A stretch of DNA of 64,000 bases, from NCBI RefSeq assembly GCF_001189965.1, contig NZ_LFLU01000002.1, forward strand, positions 248,001-312,000, written 5' to 3'. Under the pieces are notes generated by a model, which did no database searches, was not told where the DNA came from, and worked only from the letters and a program-made list of their open reading frames with translations. Below are positions 53,077 through 62,724 of this stretch, piece after piece. The stretch's first letter is position 1. Every line of letters starts with the position of its first letter. The DNA is from Herbaspirillum rhizosphaerae (lineage in GTDB: Bacteria; Pseudomonadota; Gammaproteobacteria; Burkholderiales; Burkholderiaceae_D). A program made the position numbers and the translations under genes.

Positions 53077-54300
53077 ATGAAGATCTACGTCGTCGGCGGC
53101 GCGGTGCGCGATGAGCTGCTCGGTTTGCCGGTGCAGGATCACGACTACGTGGTCGTCGGCGCCACGCCGGAAGACATGCTGGCGGAAGGCTTCCGGCCGG
53201 TCGGCAAGGATTTTCCGGTGTTCCTGCATCCCGATACGCAAGAGGAGTACGCGCTCGCGCGCACCGAGCGCAAGACTGCGCCGGGCTACAAGGGCTTCGT
53301 CTTTCACACCGACAGCGCCGTCACGCTGGAGCAGGATCTGGCGCGCCGCGACCTTACCATCAACGCCATCGCCAAAGGCGAAGACGGCGTACTGATCGAT
53401 CCTTATCGCGGGCAGGACGATATTTTCCGGCGGGTGTTCCGCCATGTCTCCGAAGCCTTCGTCGAAGACCCCGTGCGCATTTTGCGCATGGCGCGTTTCG
53501 CGGCGCGCTTTCCCGATTTCACCGTCGCTCCCGAAACCAATGCGCTGATGCAGAAGATGGTACAAGCCGGCGAGGTCGACGCCCTGGTGCCGGAACGCGT
53601 CTGGCAAGAGTTGGCGCGCGGCATGATGGAACAGACGCCGTCGCGCATGTTCAATGTGTTGCGCGACTGCGGCGCGCTGGCGCGCATCCTGCCGGAACTG
53701 AACGCGCTGTGGGGCGTGCCGCAACCGGCCAAATACCATCCCGAAATCGATACCGGCGTACACGTCATGATGGTGCTCGACTATGCCGCTAGCCGATCGT
53801 ATTCGCTGGGCGTGCGCTTTGCCGCCTTGATGCACGATCTCGGCAAGGGCACCACGCCGCCTGACTTGTGGCCCAGCCATCACGGCCACGAAGGCCGCAG
53901 CGTCGAGCTGGTGCAAGGGATTTGCGATCGCCTCAAAGTCCCCAACGACTGCCGCGATCTGGCCGTCATCACGGCGCGCGAACACGGCAACGTCGGCCGC
54001 GCGTTTGAACTGCGTCCCGCCACCATCGTCAACTTGCTGGCGCGCTGCGACGGCTTCCGCAAGCCGGAGCGGTTCAGGGAAATGCTGCAGGCGTCCGAGT
54101 GCGACCGCCGCGGCCGTACCGGTTTCGAAGAGGTTGAATTCCCGCAACTGGACTACCTCATGGGCGCACTGAAAGTGGCGCAGGGCATCGACGCCGGCGC
54201 CATCGCAGCGAAATGCAAGGAGCAGCCGCAACGCATCCCCGAAGCGATCCTGGCGGCGCGTACCGAGGCTGTGGCGGATTACGCGGCTCAGCTCCGTTAG
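53077..54300 (+). CDS. cca: tRNA nucleotidyltransferase / HD phosphohydrolase (CCA-adding)
   Basis: A 407-residue multifunctional CCA-adding enzyme. The nucleotidyltransferase part has KIYVVGGAVRDELLGLPVQD with HDYVVVGATPEDM, and RRDLTINAIAKGEDGVLIDP. The HD phosphohydrolase motif FAALMHDLGKGTTP is about residue 252. It repairs or adds the 3'-CCA end of tRNA. The GST gene ends seven bases earlier and the GNAT gene begins nine bases later. Confidence 0.95.
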   Translation: MKIYVVGGAVRDELLGLPVQDHDYVVVGATPEDMLAEGFRPVGKDFPVFLHPDTQEEYALARTERKTAPGYKGFVFHTDSAVTLEQDLARRDLTINAIAKGEDGVLIDPYRGQDDIFRRVFRHVSEAFVEDPVRILRMARFAARFPDFTVAPETNALMQKMVQAGEVDALVPERVWQELARGMMEQTPSRMFNVLRDCGALARILPELNALWGVPQPAKYHPEIDTGVHVMMVLDYAASRSYSLGVRFAALMHDLGKGTTPPDLWPSHHGHEGRSVELVQGICDRLKVPNDCRDLAVITAREHGNVGRAFELRPATIVNLLARCDGFRKPERFREMLQASECDRRGRTGFEEVEFPQLDYLMGALKVAQGIDAGAIAAKCKEQPQRIPEAILAARTEAVADYAAQLR

Positions 54301-54309
54301 ACTGCGCCC

Positions 54310-55008
54310 ATGTCAAAACTCACCACGCAACTGCGCGCCCGGCTGGAAGGCTTGAAGCGCACCATCATCGAGGCTTCGGACAAACCGCTGATCCTCGTCA
54401 AGGAATTGTCGCCGCGCTCGCGCCGGCATCTGCTGCGGCATTTTCTGGCGCTGGAAGAAAAAGACCGGCTGCTGCGTTTTGGCACCAAGCTGTCCGACGA
54501 GCTGGTGACGCGCTATGTGGAAAAAATCGACTTCACGCGCGACACCATTTTCGGCGTCTACGATCGCAAGCTGCGCTTGCTGGGCGTCGGCCATCTGGCG
54601 TTTGCGCCGCGCGAGACCTCGCGTGTTTCCGGCGCCACCGTCAAGGCGCGCGTGGCCGAATTCGGCGTCTCGGTATCGGCGGCGGCGCGCGGCATGGGGG
54701 TGGGCACCAAGCTGTTCGAGCGCGGCGCCATGCGTTGCCGCAACGCCGACGTCGACACCCTGTACATGCATTGTCTGTCTTCCAATAAAGTCATGATGCA
54801 CATCGCCCGCAAAGCCGGCATGGAAATCCACCGCGATTACGGCGAGGCCGACGCCTATCTCAAACTCCAGCCCGCCAATTCCGTCACCGTCTTCCAGGAG
54901 GCGATGGAAGAGCAGGTCGCGATGATCGACTACATCGTCAAAGCCAACATGCGCGCGCTGTTCAAATGGGTGGGCAAGGTCACCGGCATCGGCAAGCCGA
55001 AATCCTGA
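54310..55008 (+). CDS. GNAT-family N-acetyltransferase
   Basis: A 232-residue protein with a GNAT fold. The acetyl-CoA-binding motif is VSVSAAARGMGVGTKLFERG (Q/R-x2-G-x-G/A; about residues 119-138), and LYMHCLSSNKVMMHIARKAG supplies the next beta-alpha. The N-terminal part (about 1-100) and C-terminal tail give it more length than a minimal GNAT. Acceptor unknown. Nine bases separate it from cca. Confidence 0.82.
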   Translation: MSKLTTQLRARLEGLKRTIIEASDKPLILVKELSPRSRRHLLRHFLALEEKDRLLRFGTKLSDELVTRYVEKIDFTRDTIFGVYDRKLRLLGVGHLAFAPRETSRVSGATVKARVAEFGVSVSAAARGMGVGTKLFERGAMRCRNADVDTLYMHCLSSNKVMMHIARKAGMEIHRDYGEADAYLKLQPANSVTVFQEAMEEQVAMIDYIVKANMRALFKWVGKVTGIGKPKS

Positions 55009-55121
55009 ATCTCTGAATTTTCTTCCGGCCTGATCCGGATCAAGTGTCCGCACCGGATTTGAATGCAAACTGGTCGGAAGGCGCATAATATGGTTATCAA
55101 CGTATCTCAATAATTATTCTC

Positions 55122-56012
55122 ATGGACACCACTGTCTCTACCGACGATTTCTTTGCCAGCGTCGCGACAAAATCCGACAGCGGGGCATTGCGCGGCGATT
55201 ACACCCACGCCGACAAGAACTACGTCGTGGCCCAGAACTGGGCCGGCTATACACCTGAACAACACGCTTTGTGGCGGCGTCTGTATGAGCGCCAGGCCAA
55301 GCTGATTCCAGGCCGCGCCTGCGACGTCTTCCTCGACAGCATCAAGGCGCTCGACGTCTCGCAAGGCATCCCGCAATTCGATCGCACCACCGAGGCGCTG
55401 TACAAAGCCACCGGCTGGCAACTGGTCGCCGTGCCGGGGCTGGTGCCGGATCACACCTTCTTCGAGCATCTTGCCAATCGCCGCTTCCCGGTGACGGTCT
55501 GGCTGCGCGAAGAGCACGAGTTCGACTACATCGTCGAGCCCGACGTCTTCCATGATTTCTTCGGTCACGTGCCGCTGCTGTTCAATCCGATCTTTGCCGA
55601 GCATTTGCAGGAATACGGCAAGGGCGGACTGAAGGCGCTCAAGCTCGACGGCCTGGCTTTCCTCGCGCGGCTGTATTGGTACACGATCGAGTTCGGTCTG
55701 ATCCAAAGTCCTGAGGGGTTACGCATCTACGGCGCGGGTATTTTGTCGTCCGGCGGCGAGGTCGAGTACGCACTGCGCGGTTCACCGCAGAATGGGCAAC
55801 CGAACCGGATTCCTTTCCAGCTCGACCGCGTCATGCGCACCTTGTACAAGATCGATTCGTATCAGGAAACCTATTTCGTCATTCGCGATTTCCAGCAATT
55901 GTTCGACGACACGGCGCCCGATTTCACCGCCTTGTACGAACAGCTGAAGGAGCAGGATGCGCTGCCGGCCAATACGCTGTTGCCGGGAGAGCAAAACTTT
56001 CCGGTCGGCTGA
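55122..56012 (+). CDS. phhA: Phenylalanine 4-monooxygenase
   Basis: A 296-residue iron and pterin-dependent hydroxylase converting phenylalanine to tyrosine. The iron ligands (His, His, Glu) fit the block EPDVFHDFFGHVPLLFNPIF followed by ARLYWYTIEFGLIQSPEGLR. It is of the bacterial single-domain length. The upstream 110 bases contain a CATAAT -10-like box (55084) with TTGAAT (55059) at a too-long spacing of 19. A terminator follows. It is near the indolepyruvate oxidoreductase gene, both in aromatic amino-acid catabolism. Confidence 0.95.
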   Translation: MDTTVSTDDFFASVATKSDSGALRGDYTHADKNYVVAQNWAGYTPEQHALWRRLYERQAKLIPGRACDVFLDSIKALDVSQGIPQFDRTTEALYKATGWQLVAVPGLVPDHTFFEHLANRRFPVTVWLREEHEFDYIVEPDVFHDFFGHVPLLFNPIFAEHLQEYGKGGLKALKLDGLAFLARLYWYTIEFGLIQSPEGLRIYGAGILSSGGEVEYALRGSPQNGQPNRIPFQLDRVMRTLYKIDSYQETYFVIRDFQQLFDDTAPDFTALYEQLKEQDALPANTLLPGEQNFPVG

Positions 56013-56040
56013 GCGGAGCTTGTCTCCTTGCCAAACCAGC

Positions 56041-56072
56041 AAGCCCCTGTGTGAAAAGCAGGGGCTTTTTTT
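56041..56072 (+). terminator. Intrinsic terminator after phhA
   Basis: AAGCCCCTG (56041-56049) pairs with CAGGGGCTT (56059-56067) and is followed by T's. It separates phhA from the indolepyruvate oxidoreductase gene. Downstream, the leader of the latter holds AGCGGC-AATAA-GCCGCT (56135-56151) and TCCGCC-CACAA-GGCGGA (from 56187). Confidence 0.9.
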
Positions 56073-56275
56073 ACGCCGTCAGCACGCAGTCAGTTTCATC
56101 CTCCACGGGATCCCTGGCGTGTTGCACCGTGCGTAGCGGCAATAAGCCGCTTGTGCTACTGTAGCCACATCAAAAGAACGAAACCATCCGCCCACAAGGC
56201 GGAAGAGTTTTAAGCAGGATCTTGAACAGATCCATGTGCAAACAAAGACACGATTTTTGGCACGGAGACAAGCGC

Positions 56276-59200
56276 ATGAACGCACCCCTACCTTCCAGTC
56301 AACGCCTGTTGCTGGACGACATTTCCCTCGACGACAAATACGCGCTGGAGCGCGGCCGGGTTTTCATGACCGGGATACAGGCATTGATACGGCTGCCGAT
56401 GCTGCAGCGGCAACACGACCTCCAGGCAGGACTGAACACCGCCGGTTACGTCACCGGTTATCGCGGCTCGCCGCTGGGCACGGTCGACCAGACCGCTGCC
56501 AAGGCCAAGAAATATCTCGACGCCGCGCACGTCAAATTCCATCCCGGCATGAACGAAGACCTGGCCGCCACCGCCGTATGGGGCACGCAGCAGGTCAATC
56601 TGTTCCCGGGCGCGCAATACGACGGCGTGTTCTCGCTGTGGTACGGCAAAGGCCCCGGCGTGGATCGCTGCGGCGACGTCTTCAAGCATGCCAACATGGC
56701 CGGCACCTCGCAGCACGGCGGCGTGCTGGTGATCGCCGGCGACGACCATGCCGCGAAATCGTCGACCACCGCGCATCAGAGCGAACACATCCTGAAGGCT
56801 TGCGGCATCCCGGTGCTGTATCCGTCGTCGGTGCAGGAATACCTCGACTACGGCCTGCACGGCTGGGCCATGAGCCGTTACACCGGCTTGTGGGTGTCGA
56901 TGAAATGCGTGACCGACATCGTTGAATCCGGCATGTCGGTGATGATCGATTCGCAACGCGTGCAGCCGATTATTCCCACCGATTTCGAGCTGCCCCTAGG
57001 CGGCGTCAACATCCGTCAACCTGACACGGTGCTCGATCAGGAAACGCGGATGAACGTCTACAAGTGGTACGCCGCACTGGCTTACGCGCGCGTCAACAAA
57101 CTCAATCAGATCATCTGGGACAGCCCGCATGCGCGCATCGGCATCGTCACCGCCGGCAAGTCCTACCTCGACACGCGCCAGGCGCTCTACGATCTCGGCA
57201 TCGATGAACAAGTCGCGCGCGATATCGGCATCCGTCTCTACAAGATCGGCATGACCTGGCCGCTGGAAGCCGAAGGCGTGCGCGAGTTTGCACAAGGCCT
57301 CGACGAAATCCTGGTGGTCGAAGAGAAGCGTCAGATCCTCGAATACCAGATCAAGGAAGAACTCTACAACTGGCGCGACGACGTCCGTCCGCGCGTGGTC
57401 GGCAAGTTCGACGACACCGGCGAATGGAGCGGCTCGCCCAGCACCGGCCACGGCAACTGGCTGCTGCCGGCAACGTATGAACTGAGCCCGGCGCAAATCG
57501 CGCGCGCCATCGCCACGCGCATTTCCAAGTACTACGCCGGCCATCCGATCGAGCAGCGCGTCAAGGCGCGTATCGCCTTCCTCGAAGCCAAGGAAGCCAC
57601 GCTCAACGTCAGCACCAAGCCCGATCCCAACAAGGACCGCATCCCGCATTTCTGCTCGGGCTGTCCGCACAATACCTCGACCAAATTGCCCGACGGCAGC
57701 CGCGCGCTGGCCGGCATCGGTTGCCATTACATGGTGACCTGGATGGATCGCGAGTCGTCGATCTTTTCGCACATGGGCGGCGAAGGCGTGACCTGGGTCG
57801 GCCAGGCGCCGTTCACCAGCGAGAAGCACGTATTCTCCAATCTCGGCGATGGCACCTATTTCCATTCGGGGTTGCTGGCAGTGCGTGCAGCGGTGGCGGG
57901 CAAGGTCAACATGACCTACAAGATTCTGTACAACGACGCGGTTGCCATGACCGGCGGACAAGAGTTCGACGGCCCGCTCGATCCGGCCATGATCTCGCGC
58001 CAGCTGGCGGCGGAAAACGTGCGACCCATCGTCGTCGTCACCGACGAGCCTGATAAATATCCCGCCGGCACGCCGTGGGCGGAGGGCGTAACCATCCGCC
58101 ATCGCAGCGAACTCGACGCCGTGCAGCGCGAGCTGCGCGAAGTGCCGGGCGTGTCCGCCATGATCTACGACCAGACCTGCGCCTCGGAAAAACGCCGCCG
58201 CCGCAAACGCGACGCCTATCCCGATCCGGCCAAGCGCGCCGTGATCAACGAGGCGGTGTGCGAAGGCTGCGGCGACTGCAGCGTGCAATCCAATTGCCTG
58301 TCGGTGGAACCGCTGGAGACCGAATTCGGCCGCAAGCGCCAGATCAATCAATCGTCGTGCAACAAGGATTACTCCTGCGTGAACGGCTTCTGCCCTAGCT
58401 TCGTCACGGTGGAAGGCGGCAAGCTGAAAAAAGCCAAACGCGTCGCGGTGGAAAAAACTGAAGCAGTGGCCCAGGGGCCGGTGCTGCCAGAGCCGCAATT
58501 GCCGGCCATGGGCGACACCTACGGCATCGTCGTCACCGGCATCGGCGGCACCGGCGTCATCACCATCGGCCAGATCCTGGCGATGGCGGCGCACGTCGAA
58601 GGCAAGGCCTGCTCGGTGCTCGACATGAGCGGCCTGGCGCAAAAAGGCGGACCGGTGATGTCGCACGTGCGCTTGTCCGATCATGCCGACGACCTGTATT
58701 CGACCCGCGTCGGTACCGGCGCTGCGGATCTGGTGATCGGTTGCGACGTGATCGTCACCGCCAGCCGTGATGCCTTGTCGCGCATGGGAGAAGGGCGCAC
58801 GCACGCCGCCGTCAATTCGACGCAGATGCCGACCGCAGCCTTCGTACGCAATCCGGACTGGCAATTCCCGACGGTGTCTGCCGAAGGCAGCATCCAGAGC
58901 GCCTGCGGCAAGGATCGCGTGGCATTGATCGACGCCGGCAACATCGCTACCGCGCTGATGGGCGATGCGATTGCAACCAACATGTTCATGCTCGGCTATG
59001 CCTGGCAACGTGGCTGGGTGCCGTTATCGGAAGGTGCCATCCTCAAGGCCATTGAACTGAACGCCTTGTCGGTCGACTTCAACAAGCAAGCCTTCGGCTG
59101 GGGCCGTGCCGCTGCGCATGATGCGGATGCCGTGGCGCTTGCCGCACGCCGCAACGGCATGACGGCGCAGGTGATCGATTTCAAGCGTCCGCCGTCGCTG

Positions 59201-59872
59201 GAGGAAATATTGGCCAAGCGCGTCGACTTCCTGACGCAATATCAGAACGCAGCGTATGCGCGCCAGTACAGCGATTTCGTCGAACAAGTGCGCCATGCGG
59301 AAGCGGCACTGGGTGAACCGACCAAAGGGATGAAGCTCAGCACGGCGGTAGCGACTTACCTGTTCAAGCTGATGGCGTACAAGGACGAGTATGAAGTGGC
59401 GCGTCTCTACACTGCGCCTGCTTTCCGCGAAAAAATCGCCGGCATGTTCGAAGGCGACTACCAGTTGAAATTCCATCTGGCGCCGCCGCTGCTGGCCAGG
59501 CACGACGCCAACGGCCATCTGATCAAGAAGCAATATGGTCCATGGATGATGCGCGCTTTCGGCGTGCTGGCGAAGCTGCGCTTCCTGCGCAACACGCCGC
59601 TGGACGTGTTCGGCTATACCGACGAGCGTAAGCAAGAGCGCGCGCTGATCGGTGAGTATTGCAAGACGGTCAGCGGTTTGTTAAGCAAACTCAACGTCGA
59701 CAATCTGGCGCAAGCAACGGCGATTGCGCGCATCCCGGAAGAGATCCGCGGTTACGGCCACGTCAAGGAACGTCATCTGAAAGCGGCCAAGCAGAAGGAA
59801 GCGGATCTGCTGCGCATGTTTGACGCAGGGCAGAAGCCGCATGTACCGGCAGGTGGCAAGCAGGCTGCCTGA
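56276..59872 (+). CDS. Indolepyruvate ferredoxin oxidoreductase, fused alpha/gamma type
   Basis: A 1198-residue oxidoreductase that decarboxylates indolepyruvate and other aryl-pyruvates to the acyl-CoA with ferredoxin as acceptor. The N-terminal pyrimidine-binding part has TGYRGSPLGTVDQTAAK; the thiamine-diphosphate part has GDGTYFHSGLLAVRAAV near residue 525; two 4Fe-4S clusters lie near 660-705 (VCEGCGDCSVQSNCLSVEP and CNKDYSCVNGFCPSF). The gamma-type domain (about 750-940) is GIVVTGIGGTGVITIGQILA. The C-terminal DUF6537-like extension follows. GGAGACAAGCGC precedes ATG 56276. The size fits the fused betaproteobacterial form. Confidence 0.94.
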   Translation: MNAPLPSSQRLLLDDISLDDKYALERGRVFMTGIQALIRLPMLQRQHDLQAGLNTAGYVTGYRGSPLGTVDQTAAKAKKYLDAAHVKFHPGMNEDLAATAVWGTQQVNLFPGAQYDGVFSLWYGKGPGVDRCGDVFKHANMAGTSQHGGVLVIAGDDHAAKSSTTAHQSEHILKACGIPVLYPSSVQEYLDYGLHGWAMSRYTGLWVSMKCVTDIVESGMSVMIDSQRVQPIIPTDFELPLGGVNIRQPDTVLDQETRMNVYKWYAALAYARVNKLNQIIWDSPHARIGIVTAGKSYLDTRQALYDLGIDEQVARDIGIRLYKIGMTWPLEAEGVREFAQGLDEILVVEEKRQILEYQIKEELYNWRDDVRPRVVGKFDDTGEWSGSPSTGHGNWLLPATYELSPAQIARAIATRISKYYAGHPIEQRVKARIAFLEAKEATLNVSTKPDPNKDRIPHFCSGCPHNTSTKLPDGSRALAGIGCHYMVTWMDRESSIFSHMGGEGVTWVGQAPFTSEKHVFSNLGDGTYFHSGLLAVRAAVAGKVNMTYKILYNDAVAMTGGQEFDGPLDPAMISRQLAAENVRPIVVVTDEPDKYPAGTPWAEGVTIRHRSELDAVQRELREVPGVSAMIYDQTCASEKRRRRKRDAYPDPAKRAVINEAVCEGCGDCSVQSNCLSVEPLETEFGRKRQINQSSCNKDYSCVNGFCPSFVTVEGGKLKKAKRVAVEKTEAVAQGPVLPEPQLPAMGDTYGIVVTGIGGTGVITIGQILAMAAHVEGKACSVLDMSGLAQKGGPVMSHVRLSDHADDLYSTRVGTGAADLVIGCDVIVTASRDALSRMGEGRTHAAVNSTQMPTAAFVRNPDWQFPTVSAEGSIQSACGKDRVALIDAGNIATALMGDAIATNMFMLGYAWQRGWVPLSEGAILKAIELNALSVDFNKQAFGWGRAAAHDADAVALAARRNGMTAQVIDFKRPPSLEEILAKRVDFLTQYQNAAYARQYSDFVEQVRHAEAALGEPTKGMKLSTAVATYLFKLMAYKDEYEVARLYTAPAFREKIAGMFEGDYQLKFHLAPPLLARHDANGHLIKKQYGPWMMRAFGVLAKLRFLRNTPLDVFGYTDERKQERALIGEYCKTVSGLLSKLNVDNLAQATAIARIPEEIRGYGHVKERHLKAAKQKEADLLRMFDAGQKPHVPAGGKQAA

Positions 59873-59897
59873 TCTGTCTTGCAGGTGAATCAGTAAT

Positions 59898-60005
59898 CAC
59901 CGTCGTCCCGGCGAACGCCGGGACCCAGTGTCGTACAGCGTCCCAAGGATTTTATTGAGATGCGACGAACGCCGCTGGGTCCTGACTTTCGTCGGGACGA
60001 CGGTG
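59898..60005. repeat. Long inverted repeat after the indolepyruvate oxidoreductase gene
   Basis: The left arm 59898-59928 (CACCGTCGTCCCGGCGAACG and on) and right arm 59975-60005 are complementary at 27 of 31 positions. The left arm also contains the inner palindrome CCCGGCGAACGCCGGG (59907-59922). TTTTTATTTTC follows the right arm, so it can end transcription. The GTCCCGGCG-GCCGGGAC type resembles dispersed intergenic repeats of many GC-rich bacteria. Confidence 0.75.
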
Positions 60006-60030
60006 TTTTTATTTTCGGCCGTGAGATTTG

Positions 60031-60882
60031 TTACGAAGCGCGAGGGAGCTTGCCGCCGCTGACGCGTTCGATACCCGCCAGATCGCGCCAGCTTTGCACC
60101 TCGGCAAAACCGCGCTGCGCCAGCAGCTTGCGCACGGCTTCCGACTGGTCGTAACCGTGTTCCATCAACAGCCAGCCATCCGGTTTCAGATAAGCCGCCG
60201 CACCGTCGATGATGATGCGCAAGGCCGACAAGCCGTCGGCATGATCGGTCAACGCGGCTATCGGTTCGAAGCGCAAATCGCCTTGCGACAAATGCGCGTC
60301 GCCGGCGACGATATAAGGCGGATTGGAAACGATCAGGTCGAGATACGGCGCAGCGACTTCGCCGAGCGCTGCGTACCAGTCGCTGCGCAAGAAGTCTACC
60401 TTCGCGCCATGCCGCTGTGCGTTGCTTGCAGCGACCTTCAAGGCGGCTTCACTGACATCCAGCGCCGTCATGGCGACGTCCGGCCGCGTGTGCGCAATGG
60501 CAACCGCAATCGCGCCCGAGCCGGTGCCCATGTCGAGCGCCTTGCCCTGTAGCGGCAAACGCTCCAGCGCCAGCTCCACCAGCAATTCGGTATCGGGACG
60601 GGGAATCAATACGTCCGGCGTGACCTGCATGGCGAGACCGAAGAATTCGCGCTCGCCGACGAGGTAGGCAATCGGTTCGCCTTGCAGGCGGCGGCGCAAC
60701 AGCGCGCTCAGCTGCGTCGCTTCTGCCGCCGTGAGCAGGCGTTCGGATTGGGTGATCAGCTGGATGCGCGTCAGTTGCAACGCATGGCCGATCAGGATGC
60801 GATTTTCCAGCGCATCGAGCGGCGCGCTGCGCAGCGCGTCGGCCAGGCTGATGCCTGGCGGGATGTCCGGAAAATCGCTCAC
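60031..60882 (-). CDS. prmC: Release-factor glutamine N5-methyltransferase PrmC
   Basis: A 283-residue enzyme that methylates the Gln of the GGQ motif in release factors. The SAM-binding motif is ALDMGTGSGAIAVAIAHTRP (about residues 110-130), followed by the catalytic NPPY in LDLIVSNPPYIVAGDAHLS. The N-terminal domain starts LADALRSAPLDALENRILIG. There is no ATG in the correct place: GTG 60882 (SDFPDIPPG) is the likeliest start, and a GTG at 60918 would overlap dsbB. Its substrate gene prfA is 660 bases upstream in the same direction. Confidence 0.9.
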   Translation of the reverse strand: MSDFPDIPPGISLADALRSAPLDALENRILIGHALQLTRIQLITQSERLLTAAEATQLSALLRRRLQGEPIAYLVGEREFFGLAMQVTPDVLIPRPDTELLVELALERLPLQGKALDMGTGSGAIAVAIAHTRPDVAMTALDVSEAALKVAASNAQRHGAKVDFLRSDWYAALGEVAAPYLDLIVSNPPYIVAGDAHLSQGDLRFEPIAALTDHADGLSALRIIIDGAAAYLKPDGWLLMEHGYDQSEAVRKLLAQRGFAEVQSWRDLAGIERVSGGKLPRAS

Positions 60883-60898
60883 GAGGAACTGCTGAAAA

Positions 60899-61369
60899 TC
60901 AAGCGCGCTTGAACACACGGCGCGCCAGCAGGATGGCGATGATGGCGAACCAGATCAACGACCATTGCGGAATCGACAGGCCGAGGAAGGGATACGGATT
61001 CGCGCACAGGCCGTCGGCCTTGAACAGCGTCGGGAACAGGTTGGCGGTCGGGATCGTGTTGAGCGAAGTTTCCAGCGGATCGATGCCGCAGGAAGTGCCC
61101 GGATGCGCCTGCACCCACAAATGCCAGCCGGCGGTAGCGATGCCGCCCAATGCAGCCAGTACACCGAGGCCGGCGCCAAGCTTGGCGGAACCCGGCGGGA
61201 GGAAGGCGAAGATGATGCAGATGATGGCGATGGCGACGAAAATGTAGCGCTGGATGATGCACAGCGGACACGGCATCATTTCTTCGACGATCTGCAGATA
61301 AAGGGCGGCGCCGAGCAGGGCGATGCAAAGAAGGGCGACTGACAGAAACAGGGATTTGGACGATTTCAT
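60899..61369 (-). CDS. dsbB: Disulfide bond formation protein DsbB
   Basis: A 156-residue inner-membrane protein that reoxidises DsbA using quinone. Four membrane segments surround the first Cys pair CPLCIIQRY (about residues 34-37) and the second Cys pair, seen as GTSCGIDPLETSLN and FKADGLCANPYPFLG. Both redox pairs are complete. It lies between prfA and prmC on the same strand. ATG 61369 follows a short spacer with no strong ribosome-binding site visible. Confidence 0.93.
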   Translation of the reverse strand: MKSSKSLFLSVALLCIALLGAALYLQIVEEMMPCPLCIIQRYIFVAIAIICIIFAFLPPGSAKLGAGLGVLAALGGIATAGWHLWVQAHPGTSCGIDPLETSLNTIPTANLFPTLFKADGLCANPYPFLGLSIPQWSLIWFAIIAILLARRVFKRA

Positions 61370-61541
61370 GAGCGTTTAATTTTGATGTTGTTCGAAGGTA
61401 GCTGCACTTGAAGCTGTACCTCAGAGAGGCCTTCGTGCAATTGGTTCCGGCGCTGCTGCATTGTGCCACAGGCCGCGACAATGCTGGATTACTGGTCGTT
61501 TTCGCGGAACAATTGCACGCTCAATCGGGCGCCGCAATCTC

Positions 61542-62624
61542 TTACTCGTCGTCGCCCAGTTGCGCCAACAACTCCGCCTGGTGTTCAGTGATGAGCGCAT
61601 TGGTCAGCTCTTCCAGATCGCCATCCATGATGAAATCCAGCTTGTACAGCGTCAGGTTGATGCGGTGGTCCGTCATGCGTCCCTGCGGGAAATTGTAGGT
61701 GCGGATGCGTTCGCTGCGGTCGCCTGAGCCGATCAGCGATTTGCGCGTGGCGGCTTCCTTGGATTGCTGTTCGCGCAGTTGCACGTCCTTGATGCGCGCC
61801 GCCAGCACCTTCAATGCCGAGGCCTTGTTCTTGTGCTGGCTGCGGTCGTCCTGGCATTCCACCACGATGCCGGTCGGCATGTGCGTGATGCGCACCGCCG
61901 AGTCGGTCTTGTTGATGTGCTGGCCGCCCGCGCCCGAGGCGCGATAGGTGTCGATACGGATGTCGGCCGGGTTGATGTCGACGTCTTCGACTTCATCGGC
62001 TTCCGGCATCACGGCGACGGTACAGGCCGAGGTATGGATGCGGCCCTGGGTTTCAGTGGCGGGCACACGCTGCACGCGATGGCCGCCCGATTCGAACTTC
62101 AGGCGTGAGTAGGCGCCGAAACCGGCGATACGCACGATGACTTCCTTGTAGCCGCCGATTTCGGAATCGGACGCCGACATCATTTCCACCTGCCAGCGAT
62201 TGCGTTCGGCAAAGCGCGTGTACATGCGCAGCAGGTCGCCGGCGAACAGCGCCGATTCGTCGCCGCCGGTGCCGGCGCGGATTTCCAGGAAGATGTTGCG
62301 CTCGTCGTTGGGATCCTTCGGCAGCAGCATCTTTTGCAGGTCGGCTTCCAGCGCTTCCATGCGCGCCTTGGCGCCGTTGATTTCTTCCTGCGCGAACTCC
62401 TTCATGTCGGGATCCGACAGCAGCTCCTGCGCCGTGACGATGTCGTTGGAGGCCTGCGAATAGGTCAGGTACAGCGCCACCAGCGGACCGAGTTCGGCGT
62501 GTTCGCGCGTCATCTTGCGGTAGTTGTCCATGTCGGACGTCGCGTCTTCCTGCATCAGCAGATTGTTGAGTTCTTCCAGCCGTTCGGCGAGCTGGTCGAG
62601 TTTGGCGAGCATGGATGGTTTCAT
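61542..62624 (-). CDS. prfA: Peptide chain release factor 1
   Basis: A 360-residue class-I release factor for UAG and UAA stops. The peptidyl-tRNA hydrolysis motif GGQ is in [20 protein letters not shown] (about residue 235), and the codon-reading PxT motif is [17 protein letters not shown]. It is followed by dsbB and its methylase prmC and preceded by hemA on the same strand, the usual hemA-prfA-prmC order. Confidence 0.97.
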   Translation of the reverse strand: MKPSMLAKLDQLAERLEELNNLLMQEDATSDMDNYRKMTREHAELGPLVALYLTYSQASNDIVTAQELLSDPDMKEFAQEEINGAKARMEALEADLQKMLLPKDPNDERNIFLEIRAGTGGDESALFAGDLLRMYTRFAERNRWQVEMMSASDSEIGGYKEVIVRIAGFGAYSRLKFESGGHRVQRVPATETQGRIHTSACTVAVMPEADEVEDVDINPADIRIDTYRASGAGGQHINKTDSAVRITHMPTGIVVECQDDRSQHKNKASALKVLAARIKDVQLREQQSKEAATRKSLIGSGDRSERIRTYNFPQGRMTDHRINLTLYKLDFIMDGDLEELTNALITEHQAELLAQLGDDE

Positions 62625-62724
62625 GGGCTTACTTTACGTTGAAGAGGGGTGATGCGATGCCCGCTGAAAACATGGGCAGAAGAGAGCCGGTGATCGCCAG
62701 GATCACGGCGTACGAATGGAGTCG

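Noticed and set aside
56996..59008. A 670-residue open frame antisense to the indolepyruvate oxidoreductase gene
   Set aside because: A by-product of GC-rich codon use; the sense protein carries complete domain motifs.
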